From assembly GCA_034401135.1 (NCBI GenBank), contig JAWZSP010000005.1, positions 1,054,001-1,118,000 of the forward strand: DNA of 64,000 nucleotides, written 5' to 3'. The notes under the pieces are model-generated. The model ran no database searches, was not told where the DNA came from, and saw nothing but the letters and a program-made list of their open reading frames with translations. The position numbers were made by a program, and so were the translations under genes. Shown here piece by piece: positions 14,374 through 25,400 of this stretch; position 1 is the first letter of the stretch; each line of letters begins with the position of its first letter. Source of the stretch: Volutella citrinella (lineage: Eukaryota; Ascomycota; Sordariomycetes; Hypocreales; Nectriaceae).

Positions 14374-14407
14374 TAAACCGCAGTACGACGAAACATGTAA
14401 AGACTAA

Positions 14408-15480
14408 TCAACCCAAAAGACACTGAGACCCCATGACGGTGTGGTGGTGGTCGAATGCCTTCGCCATTCCGTAAAAGTGCGTCGCCGCAGCCATGACGAC
14501 GAACATGTGGAAGATCTGGTGCGAGTTTCCCCAAATGTCAAAGGAGCCCGGAGCGGATCTCTCTGGCCAGCGAACCTAAAAGCAAGACATTAGCACTTGG
14601 TCACAGTCCCATTCGCTGTTGAGCAAGACATACTGCGTAGAGAAAGGCGCCAAAGATGTACATGGCGCCATGCAGAGCAACCCAGCTCAGACTCATGCGG
14701 TCCTCGAGGCCTTGGAAGCCGTAGATGAAGGAGCCGTGGATAATGGGGACAACGCCAGACAAACCCAGGGCGACGAACATCATTGTGCGGTAGGGACGCC
14801 ACTCTGGGGTGCGGAAGCGTTCTACCCAAGAGACAGTTGTGCATCCAACTCCCAACGTGCAGATCTGGGAATTGCATCTGTTAGTTGCGGCGCATCCGAA
14901 TCCCATTGCGAGAACTTACCGTGTATAGGTAGGCGGTCATCAAGGCCGGCCTACAGAAGAAGCCGTAGTACAGGGCCGGGATATAGCTCCCAACGATCAA
15001 GGAGACGATTCCCGTATAGTCGAGCTTGTTGCCCCATTTCGCCACAGTCGCGCTGTGGTTGCACAGCGCGTGGTAGGTCGCGCTCATGCCTAGGCACCCC
15101 ACGGCGCCGCCAAAGAAGCAGGCGAAGACGAGCACGTCGGCCCCGGACGCCGAGTCGTAGCGCGGGTGGACGACCTGGTAGACGTAGCCGGCGCCGGCGA
15201 GCGAGACGATGGCGCCGATGAGGTGCGACCAGATGTTGACGGACTCGTTGTGCAGGTAGAAGAGCGACCAGAAGGAGTGGCTGTAGGAGCCGAGAGACTG
15301 GCGGTAGCCCGAGAGGATGAACCCGTTGTCGCGGCGCCAGGAGGGCAGGTCGTCCCACAGCAGGAGGAGTGAGTCCTCGACCTTGTGCTCGAGCGCTTTG
15401 GCGGCGTCGAGCAGCGCGCCTGTGGTTGAGGAGCGGCGCTGGCGGAGGCCGTCCTGAGGCTGGTGCTGGGGTGTTGTCAT
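14408..15480 (-). CDS. PAQR / haemolysin-III family seven-transmembrane protein (Izh-like), 319 aa
   Basis: An adiponectin-receptor-like integral membrane protein; the yeast relatives (Izh proteins) affect zinc and lipid homeostasis. Exons are 15480-14920, 14864-14634 and 14575-14408 (GTAAGT/TTCCCAG and GTATGTC/TTTTAG), 319 aa in frame. After a hydrophilic N-terminus come [32 protein letters not shown], the [11 protein letters not shown] motif with its metal-ligand histidine, KLDYTGIV, and the C-terminal [18 protein letters not shown] with the paired histidines typical of the putative zinc site. Seven hydrophobic helices can be counted between about residues 80 and 305. The first 50 residues are Gln/Arg/Ser-rich. 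The 5' leader upstream of 15480 stays open in frame to 15762 but shows no conserved protein. Confidence 0.94.
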
Positions 15481-16199
15481 GATGCGATGCGCGGCGGAGT
15501 CTCGGAGTTGGAAGTCGCCTCTTTTTCTTGCAAAGACGGTGCTTGAGTGTAGGGTGGAACTCCTATGCTGTCGCCATTGCTGGGGCAGTCTACGTTGTTG
15601 GATCTGGGCCCTTAAATAAGAAGCATCGAGATGAAAGCTGGTGACTTGAGTCCACAACGATGGGGCGGCTTTTAGTGAGGATGGAGCCGCGCTGCGGGTG
15701 TTTTGTCCAGGGTGGATTTGTTGGGACAGACACATGTAAGGCCGCGCCACGCAGTCAAGCACCCGAGGCTAGAGGCGCGTCTTCGGGGAGATAGGCCCAC
15801 TCGAGGCTTGAATTAAAGGCTGGGTGGGAGAATTGCTACGCAGGAGTCATCATCGGGCATTCCCATCATGCGTGGCCGCGTTTCATGGGCACGAATGCAC
15901 GCACTGGGGGCTCTTGGTTGGGGATGTCGGTAAGTACTGAGGTGCGGGTGATGGCGAGGCGGACAAGGGGCGCATCAGGCCAGGCACGGGCAGACCAAGC
16001 AAGTCACATCATTCATGGACGAGTCTTCTTCACATGCGACAACAAATGGTACAGCTGGGTGAGTTAGCCTTTTCACGGCGTATATTTTTTTCATGTCTCG
16101 TAAGCAATCGTCAGAGGTAGTATCACGGCCACGCGGCGGTCTGGCCTCGGTCCAGCCTTCAAATCGCACACGCGGTCGAGTCCTCGTTGCGGGAGCAAC
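15481..16199. other. Intergenic region upstream of the PAQR gene
   Basis: These 0.72 kb hold the PAQR promoter and leader and, at the right end, the 3' UTR of tma7. I see no gene. A run of eight T follows TATA at about 16081-16092 near the tma7 3' end. Confidence 0.45.
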
Positions 16200-16591
16200 T
16201 TATTTCTTGCCGCTCTTCTTGATGCCCTGGGCTCCGCTGTTGAGGGGTCCCTTTCCGCCGGCCTTGGCCGCCATCTCCTTGCGGGCCTTCTCGTCTGTAA
16301 CCAGTAATGTCAGCAAAGTCGTGTCTTCCGCCTCGTGAGCTTCAACGCCGGAGCACGGGTCTTGGTCGGCGTGATCGGGGGGTCGTACCGGCACGCTTCT
16401 TCTCAAGGAAGGCCAGGTCGTCGTCGTCGTAGTCCTTGCCCTGCTTCTTGGGAGCCTTCAAGGGCTTGGCCTTGCCGCCTGCGAGTGGAGGGGCGGTTAG
16501 TTATGCGCGGGGCATTCATGGCGAGGAGAAAAGGACGGCCAGCGGGCGGCCGACAGCGCGGAGACGTACCTTCTCGGTTGTTTCCGCCCAT
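16200..16591 (-). CDS. tma7: Translation machinery-associated protein 7 (68 aa)
   Basis: Tma7 (CCDC72/coiled-coil domain 72 family) is a very small, highly basic and conserved protein that co-purifies with ribosomes. Three exons, 16591-16570 (22 nt), 16478-16389 and 16294-16200, join in frame to 68 aa, the normal family length. The protein begins MGGNNREGGKAKPLKAPKKQ, has the conserved acidic stretch KDYDDDDLAFLEKKR, and ends in the family's GGKGPLNSGAQGIKKSGKK. Splice sites are GTACGTC/ACTCGCAG and GTACGACC/TTACAG. Half of such a small gene is intron. It is divergent from prp4, sharing a 620-bp promoter region. Confidence 0.96.
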
Positions 16592-17211
16592 GATTATTGG
16601 TGTTTTTTTTGGTTGTTCGTGAGACGGTTCGCTGGGTTTGAAGAAGCAAGAAATGAAGGATCGCAAAACTCGGATGCTGGGAGAAAAGTTGCATCAGACT
16701 GCGCCTTCGCTGGGACCCGGCGGCCTCTCTGTCTCCCCCCACTGCCTAAGCGCCCCACGCTGTGTTGGAGGATAACAGCGATATGCCCATTTCGGGGCTT
16801 ACCTAATCCGGCACCGGTCCGGATTTTCCTTCCGCCCATCGTCGCGCGCATGCCAGGCGCCTTCGTGACTGACGTCGTCTCTCACCACTGCCTCGTCGCT
16901 CAAGGTTGGAAACTCAACGGTCATCAATACACCCAGACAGGTTATCCTGTGGGTTTCGCCCAGTTGAGGAGCATCTCCGATTTTTAATTCTTGATCAGCT
17001 AGCCAGACGCTCTCGCTGCATCGCCATCCTTCTTTCTTTTCTCTGCATCGTCCACCCACTCCACCCGCGGCCCTGGAGCCTAGTTCGAGTCACCTTGATC
17101 CGGTTGGGCTCTATTCCCATTTCACGCTTTCATCCTTGTGCGCTTCGCTGACACGTATCTTCTGCGTCTCTTGAGCTCTCCACTCCTGAGAAAGACCCAG
17201 AGATTGCCATC
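16592..17211. promoter_or_regulatory. Bidirectional promoter region between tma7 and prp4
   Basis: These 620 bases lie between the divergent starts of tma7 (-) and prp4 (+). The right part is C/T-rich (TCCTTCTTTCTTTTCTC and similar around 17025-17045), a usual fungal transcription start context. Short frames on both strands are not recognisable. The close head-to-head placement of a translation factor and a splicing kinase makes shared regulation possible but unproven. Confidence 0.5.
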
Positions 17212-20200
17212 ATGGCGTCCAGTTCAGATGAGGGCGAAATCGTGGAGAATGGCGCCGAGGATTTGAAGGCAACTTCACTACAGCACACTGGAGGAAGTGG
17301 TGTTGACCGTCAAGACAGACAACGAAGTAGGCTATCGTCGCCGGAACACGATACAGCCTCCAGATACAGCAACGCATCCCGCCGCAGCCCATCGCCACGG
17401 GGCTACAAGCGCCATCGTGACGAGCGGGACCGAGATCGAGACCGTCACTCCGGCAGAGCCCGCGACTATGATTCGAGACCATACCGATCCTATGATGAAC
17501 CCCCCCGCGATGGTCATAGGAGAGACCGGCCCGCGTATGACGACTTAGATCGCCCACCATCACGCGCCTCAAATTACGGCTACGACAGCCGCGACCGCGA
17601 TAGGAGTCGCGACAGAGAACGTGATTGGCACTCGAGCAAGCGACCCCGGCATCGGAGTCGATCCCCTAACCGATCAAGGCGTGGCGATCGGGGCAGGTTC
17701 GACCGTTTCGTCCCGGAAGGGCATTATGATCGGCGTGACGAGTTCTCACGAGGAGGCTTAAAGTACGACGATGACCAAAGCCCTCGGGACGAGGTCTCAG
17801 TGTCCAAACGGACTACTGTAGGAGAGGTTTCTCGTACCGCAGGACATGATGCTAAACCAACTAAAGGGACGTCAAATGGATACTACCCTGCCAAAGATTC
17901 ACAGAGGTTGGACCCCCCATCTTGGCCTTCCCAAGTCAACCATCTAATGCGTTTTATAGGTCCTCTGAATCCCACGAATCCAATTCCCAACCCAAGGGTG
18001 TTAATCGCGCCCCCGAGCCTGAGCAAGACTTCGAAGTGCCCGAGCCGATTGATGAGGAGGCGGAGATTGAACGACGACGGAAAAGACGCGAAGAGATTCT
18101 CGCAAAATCCAGTTCTGCAACACCTCTCCTCCTCCACGCTGTTGGCGCTGCTGCAAAGCCCTACACTGCCTCTCCTCTTTCTATTCAGACCGATACTCCC
18201 ATGAGATCACAGTCCGAAGTGGCGACTCCTCGCACGCCTAGGTCCGGTAGGTTATATCCGCGCCCACAAGAACAACTCAAGCCTGACTATGCAGACTTCG
18301 CATCGCCCCGTTCTCCCGGATCCCATGGCGAACCATCTCCTGGCGGATTGAACCTGTTTGACGACGTAGAACTGACGAACTCACACGGCAAGGCCAAGGT
18401 GGACGACGAAGATGGCCCATCCGCTGCCGACTATGATCCAACGGTTGACATGCAGGAAGACGAACGACGAGATGAGCTCCGACATGGACATGTAGTACTT
18501 CATGGTGAGCATCAAAAAGTGCCAACTATTGAACAGCCGTCCCAGCAACCTACAAATGAGGCCCAACCTGCGAAGGCCGACGGCGACGACGACAACGAAG
18601 ATGACGACTTCGACATGTTTGCTGAAGAGTTCGATGAGGAAAAGTATGCTACCAAACCTACTGCTCCCACAGGTCCCAACGATGCAAATGGTGGCACGGG
18701 AGAAGCCCAAGCTGGAGGAATCCTCGAAGGCGACGACAAGGACGGATACTACAAGATTCGTATTGGCGAAGTGCTCAATGGACGCTATCAAATCCAGGCC
18801 GCACTCGGTAGGGGTATGTTCTCGGGCGTCGCCCGTGCCGTTGACCTCACGACGAAGAATCTAGTCGCCATTAAAATGATGCGCAACAACGATGCCTTGC
18901 GCAAGGGAGGCTATACCGAGATTGCCATTTTGGAGAAGCTGAACAACGCGGACGCGGACAACCGGAAGCACATTGTCAAGTTCGAGCGGTCATTCGACTA
19001 CAAAGGCCATCTCTGCATGGTTTTCGAGAACCTGAGCATGAACCTTCGAGAAGTCCTGCGCAAGTTTGGAAACAACGTCGGCATCAACCTCGGAGCGACT
19101 CGGGCATATGCGTACCAGATATTCGTAGCACTGGCTCATATGCGCAAGTGCAATATCATCCACGCTGACTTGAAGCCGGACAATATTCTGGTAAGCTTGG
19201 GAGTTCCAATGACTTGTACCGCGGGCTGACATGAGACTAGGTGAATGAAACCCGAAACGTACTGAAGATATGCGATCTGGGCACTGCAATTGATCGGTCT
19301 GACGCAGCGACGGCTCATACTGGCATCACACCATACCTCGTCAGCCGTTTCTATCGGGCGCCCGAGATTATTCTCGGCATGCCATACGATGATGGCGTCG
19401 ACATGTGGTCCATCGGATGCACTCTGTACGAGCTGTATACGGGCAAAATTCTGTTCACGGGAGACAGCAACAACCAGATGCTGAAGGCGATCATGGACGT
19501 CAGAGGCAAGCTTACACCCAAGCTGTTCAAAAGGGGACAACTCTCCGGTGTTCACTTTGACGACATGGGGCAGTTCGTAAGCGTCGAGCGCGACAAGGTT
19601 TTGAACAAGGTACGTCTGATTGTGGTTGCGTTTCACGTTTCCAAATGTGGTTTCTATTTTCCGCCCTTCCCTCCCTCCCTTGCTGCGACCATGACGGTCG
19701 CCGGGCCACGTTTGCCTGACCCTCTGCACATTGGCTTGGATGCTATTTTTCGACATGGCCGCAAGACGCGGTCGCCCGGGGCAAGTTGTCTCAGGATCCG
19801 CTCATGATAGGCGCCGGGGTGGCTCCCTTGCATGCGTGGGGTGCGGCAGAATCAGCCATCGTCATCCACTAGAGCTGTTGTTTGCCATGTTGGATCTGGA
19901 CCGTGGTCGCCCGCCCACAGCCACTTGGGCCAAAGGATGGTCATGCCGGCTGCGATGCGCACGCATAGACGCCTGCCCTTCGGTCACAGATCAGGCGACC
20001 CCAGATGCGTGCGAGGGTTCCAGATTCCTACCCGGCCCATTGATCCAGCCGCCCGACAGAGGATGGCATCCCTTGCGTCGGTGCTGGCACTGGTGAGGCG
20101 CCTTGACGACCGTTTATTGAGCCGCCGAGGCGGAACCCCGGGTCATGTTGACATTGACACCTCCCCCCTGGCGTGCCTATTGCTCGAAGGAATACCGCTA

Positions 20201-20452
20201 GAGTTTGTTTGCTAACTTGATGATTTACAGACTACTGTTCGAACCCTGCCCATGGTCAAGCCGACCCGTGACCTGCGCACACGGCTCATGGCTGCGTCGG
20301 GAGGAATGAGTGACTCAGAGGCGAGAGAGCTAAACCACTTCATCGACCTTTTGGAGCATTGTCTGGCACTCAACCCTGACAAGCGGATCAGGCCAGCAGA
20401 TGCGCTGCGACATCCGTTCTTCACGGCAAAGGCGGGCGCCTCGAAACGATAG
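17212..20452 (+). CDS. prp4: Spliceosomal serine/threonine kinase Prp4, 838 aa
   Basis: Prp4 phosphorylates tri-snRNP proteins (Prp6/Prp31) to activate the spliceosome. Exons are 17212-17906, 17960-19190, 19241-19609 and 20231-20452, giving 838 aa. Residues 1-230 are RS/RD/RE-rich (RDRDRDRHSGR, RSRSPNRSRRGDRG), typical of splicing proteins. Residues 230-500 are acidic and disordered. The kinase domain starts near 505 with GRYQIQAALGRGMFSG, has VAIKMMR, the HADLKPDN catalytic loop (HAD in place of HRD, as usual in Prp4), CDLGTAID (DLG in place of DFG) and the activation segment TPYLVSRFYRAPEIILG. The C-lobe ends PDKRIRPADALRHPFF. The last intron is 621 nt, roughly ten times the local norm; introns 1 and 3 lack an early in-frame stop. 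Confidence 0.96.
19610..20230 (+). other. Unusually long final intron of prp4 (621 nt)
   Basis: Donor GTACGT directly follows AAG, and the acceptor TTTACAG is preceded by a good branch site GCTAAC near 20211. Other introns in this gene are 50-53 nt. The kinase frame continues open into the intron for 66 codons to a stop at 19805-19807, so retention would give a kinase truncated in its C-lobe. No repeat, RNA gene or conserved protein is visible inside. Confidence 0.8.
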
Positions 20453-21669
20453 TCAGGTGAAAGGCGTCAGGCGATTTCTAGTTTTGAGGCGTTAGCCGTG
20501 GTGTTGTTGCTCCGGGCAAGGGGCCATCGCGTTTCAAAAAGCAGCTGATCTCGGTGGTGGAAAAATGTTTAAATTTTTGGATAGACGGTTAGACCAAGGT
20601 TAGGTGCGACGTTTTGAATCAATAGTGTTACGGCCTTGGACCCTTGGACCCTTGTGCTGGCGTGCAACGATACAACTATTTGTTCATTGTCTTGCAAAGT
20701 CAGGTCATGCCATGTCTCGCGATGAGACGAAGCACGCCTACGTAGCAGAGTCTCGCCATCATGTTGAATGCAAGCTGAGACGGGGCCCCTCTCTGACTAA
20801 AGTTGCTCAGAGTCAGGTAAGGCATCTAAGCACGGAGTTGCAGTTCGTCTCATCTCGTCCAGGTCATTCTCCCTGGAGCTGCTCGCCCGACTACGCCGTG
20901 CAATGGCCGGGCTCCATGCAGGCAGCGGTTGCAGAGAGCGAAAGTGAGGCGCGGCAAAGTGCATTGTTGGGGTTTAGCTTGTGCTCCCCGGTCGCTTTAG
21001 TTGAACCTGAGCGAGTCCTACGCTCGCAACTATTTTCCACTTTGCGATGTGATTGATACTGTACTGTACCGCTACGGCTTACTCTGTGTGTCCGGGGGAG
21101 GGGGGGCACAAGCACGGTCCCAGGGATTGCAGAGCCAGAGCAGCAGGCCCAGTCATCTCGTCGGTTGCCTTTGAGTGATTACTGGTGAGCGAGCGAGTGA
21201 GCGGGCTTACTGAAGTGCTTCGAGTGGAACTACCACGCCGCCGTGCAAGGGCGCGGCCGGTCGGGTCCCCTCCCAGACTCAGCAACCAACTGGCGACAAC
21301 TGCCTCAGCCACCTGCTACCCAGATGCTGAGTGAGATGTGACCGGGCGGGACGGGATGCACAGTATCATGTCGCAGGGGCGCCTCGCGGATAACATCACG
21401 GGACCAGACTGCACCACGACCATGCACGGGACGAGTCGCTGACCCCCTGCGCGCGGAGGATGAGATTGGGATTTCGGAAAGGGTCGATGCGAGGAGCCGT
21501 CTGACGGCAGACAGCTGAGGCTGCGGCCCGGGACTTTTCTGCTATCCCTTGCCAACACAGCAGCAGACCTGGGCGGTATCTCGGGGGTTGTTGTTGGTTT
21601 GCTGGTCTTGTAGGCGCAGCATCTGCATCGCGAGTCAAGGCCAGCATCGCACAGCGTTGCACCGCACCG

Positions 21670-21695
21670 CATGGCATGGCATAGCATGGCATGGG
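21670..21695. repeat. CATGG pentanucleotide tandem
   Basis: About five near-identical CATGG/CATAG units in a row, within the gene-poor region. No associated gene. Confidence 0.8.
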
Positions 21696-22475
21696 ATCCA
21701 GCGACTCCTTCTCGTGGCACTGCGGCATGGTCCCATCGCCGCTAGGGAAAAGAATGGCAGTGCGACGATGCGCGAAACGCCATCCCGCCGTGACGGTGAC
21801 ACTTACACGGCGCTCTCTCTCGCTCCGTCCAACAACAACCACCCCTTCGACGCCGTCAGTTTTTGTCTTGCTCGGGAACCCGTGCATGTGGCCGCCGTAC
21901 AGTACGGGGCAGGCATGTTTCTGATGCGGCGGACGGGAAAAAACACACGAGTGGCTGCGAAGACGGTCCGACGGATGCTGCACTGCATCGCGCATCGCAG
22001 CCCGTCATGCAACAGGACGCTAGTCACTACCGGCAGCGGCCAGCCGCGAGGATAGAGGCCCCGTGCGTGGCAGAGGGAATCAAAGAGCCAGCCACCTGCG
22101 AGACCCGGCGCTGCTGGAGTGGCTGGCCCATCGTCCCGCTGCCATGAGGCGGTAGTTGGTGATGGTTTGAGACAACCTCGTGATAGGGACTTTGAGCCAT
22201 GGCTTTGGCCGCGCAGGCACGGTGCCTCGAATAGATGACCAAACGAGTCCCCGGGCACGCCATGGCCTCGTCCGTACATACTATAGCCCATACATGCATA
22301 CGTCGGAGTCACAGGCGAATGGCAGCCGTCTTCAACATGCAGGAGAGCCCTTGGCTGCCATGCCAGGCCAACACCAAGGTCCAAAAGACGGGATGCGGCT
22401 CCCCACGAATGACCTGCATTCCTTTTGGTGCGGACAGACACTGCGTCTCCAGCCTCACTCACTCTGTTTGCTTTT

Positions 22476-22495
22476 CCCCTCCCCTCCCCTCCCCT
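22476..22495 (-). repeat. (CCCCT)4 tract; G-quadruplex motif on the minus strand
   Basis: Four runs of exactly four C, each separated by one T, lie at 22476-22479, 22481-22484, 22486-22489 and 22491-22494. On the minus strand this is four G4 runs with one-base loops, which meets the standard G-quadruplex pattern. Confidence 0.9.
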
Positions 22496-25400
22496 CTCCT
22501 TCGTCCTGGGTTGCTGGCTGTTTGCCTCCACGGGCACTGGCCCCCTGCTGTGTGAGGCTCGCCTTGGAGACACAGATCTGCATTGAGTCGGATCTCCCTT
22601 GCCAAAACAGCCGCCGCCTCACCAATCACTCCGTCCCGACAACTCCGGGAAGCGCTGCCTCAGCCTCAGAGTGGCACCTCGTACGTTGTCAAGGTTGTTT
22701 GATGGCTAATACATCATCGAAAGGCCCAATGGCAGGCCGGGGTGGCCGGCGGCAGTTGCATGCAAAAAGCAAAAGGGGGGCGGTTTCTAAATAGGAAAAG
22801 CAACGAAATGAGGAGGGACCTCGGCAGGTAAGGAAAAGGAAAACCAGAATCCTCGCAAACTCGTGGAGTTGCTCTGAAGGGTTGCATTTTCAACGTCAAC
22901 GGTCGCTCACCTGCATTGGTCGGAAGTGATGAGAGGCAGGGGAGCGGAGACGGGTCTTGCGTCTCCATTGTGAGCTGGCAACAAACCCGCAGAGGCCATG
23001 AGCGACGAATGATATCGTCGTGCTTTCGACAGAGCATCACAGTACAGCTGCTTCAGGCAGATGGACGGCCAATGGTTCCATAGCCATAGAGCATCTATGC
23101 AGCGGAGGATGTGCACCGCTGCATGTCTTGTCGTCATCTGCGTTGTGCCTCCTTGCACGATGGATGAGTTATACATCGGCCAGATATGCCGTTGCTTGCT
23201 GTTATGCCGGTGCCGGTGCCGCGCAGAAGAAGTCGACTCCGCTTCACAACCACCCAAAACAGCCTATCGCCGGGCGCGTTGGATTCCCAATGTCAATCAA
23301 TCCTTCGCTTGCCGCCACACCTTGCCGCTCGCCCACTTGGGTCCCCTGCTAATTATTTTTACTTGCACGGCGAGCGTGGGCCTTTTGGTGAGGGAAGAGG
23401 AAGAGGCTGTGGCAGTCTGGCAGATGGATCATGGCAGCCAAAACCCTGCAAACCTGCGCACACGCACGGGAGATTGTCTCAGGAGGACCAGATCGCCCGT
23501 CTCGAAACAAAATCCCGTTGCGTGCAGAGATCAGCTTTCAGGGCAACCATTTTCGCGCCTATGGGGCCTGGGGGATCCCCATCTCGCTCGCTTCGGCCGC
23601 CTGCCTGTCCGTGACACCCCAGCGCATCAGGGCCTGTCGGGCCTTGTCCATCCATGTTTGAACGCCTCACTTTTCTGCGGCTGCTATTGGGGAGGGGGGG
23701 GGCCTGTGTCATCCCTGAAGCGTATGGAGAATTATTGGAGAAGCCTGAACCAAGACAGAAGCCCGATGACAGCGGGCGAGAGAAGGAAAAATGGGCAATT
23801 GGAAAAATTGGACACCTCGGGCTGCAACAATGGGGCCAGAGATGGAGAACGGGAGGGTCCATCGCCGCCTGTCAGGCCGCTCGGGCTGGCCACTAGCTGC
23901 AGTACCAAGGGTCGAGCGCCTGTACGGTGCTTTTATCGCCCGTGTTTGAGCGCCTAGTGATACTCTTCGTAAATTGGTGGGCGCCTCGAGTCCCGCCCTT
24001 GATTTCGCCGACCGTCGATGGCGAGATGAGGGTTGCAGCAATGCCGGATCCGTGCGGTTAGGAGACGTGGGATTCCTTTCCAAGTTCAGCTCAGAAGCGC
24101 TTCGAGCGCGTTGAATGAGATGTGACATCAAAGGCCTCTGAGCGCCAGGGATAATGACGAGTGTGGCGAGAGACGCTGGTGATCCGCCGAAGGATGCCTG
24201 TGGCATCTGACTCTCGGCCAATGGCGATCAGCAGGGTTGACGAGATAGATAAGCACTGGGTGTTTATTTCAGCAACAGGCTGACGACGCTCACATTGGCT
24301 ACCCATCCATTCTCAGGATGATACCGTAGTAGACCCGCGTTGCATCATCATAAGCCATTATGATATGAACTCTCATCTACTACGTATGCTTGGCACAATT
24401 TCCAATCAGGGATACGGCGATGCTTCATCCATCCTGGTGGTGTGCGCTATGGGCCCGGCCTCGATAGTCTGTGCTGTATTTTGACTCAAGCGGAATAACC
24501 TATGTGTTCAATATAAATGCTCATCATCATGAATGCCCATAGTGTGGTGGTGTCGTCGGTGGGATTGCGTGTGGTTGAGCAAACGACTGCTTTGATTGGT
24601 CCGCCGTTGCCATTCATTCCCTAATCAGTGCATGCATCGGCTTCCATAGTCGCTGTACAAGTGCCCGTTTATTGACACTGACGCACCACCACCTCGTCAT
24701 TGGAATAAGCGAACGCCAAACGGGATTGTCAGAACATACGTAGTTCGAGTTAACTCGGTATGATTGTGATCATTACTGTTTCTGGTCTGCTGAGCTGATG
24801 GATCGAGCAAGAAGCTTCGTTCCCCTCACCTCACCTCACTCCCACAAGTGGCTAAATCAGGCGAACCCCTTGTGCCGTGGTAGTGAACCGAGCTGGTACT
24901 GGGCGCTGTTGACGAGCGCACAAACCTCGGTGTGCACAGTGGCTCATGCTGTGCGGCACCGCCGATCATCAGAGTACTGATCTCACGGAAAGGGCTTTGT
25001 GTCCGACTATCGAGTGCAAATGCCACGCTCACTACACTCACGCAGAGTAACCAGAAGCAGGATGTCGCTCGTTCTAATACCGCAGCTAAATTTTGCTAAT
25101 GACACAATAACGAATATCGCAAATAGGAAGACCCAGAAATGCAACTGCTAGAGAATACATCCCGCATATTGCCTTCCTTTGTCATCGTATCCGAAGTTCA
25201 GGGTAGTCGCCGCACTGTGGTCAGCCGGCCCCGAGTGGGGCCGTCTCCGGGTGCACAGCAGATCAGGACTTCCGTGACGTCTGCGCCTTCTTCTGTTTAA
25301 TAAGCAGTGATAAGTGCCGTGGGACTTCTGCAGGCCTCGGAAGGCTTAAGTTAGTGCGCACCTTCACCTAGTTGGCCGGGCAGGCTGAGCGCAGATGGAG

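Noticed and set aside
21803..23957. Long frames of 256 (-) and 298 (+) codons in the gene-poor region
   Set aside because: Low-complexity composition, no domain, and no third-position G/C bias like that of the real genes here.
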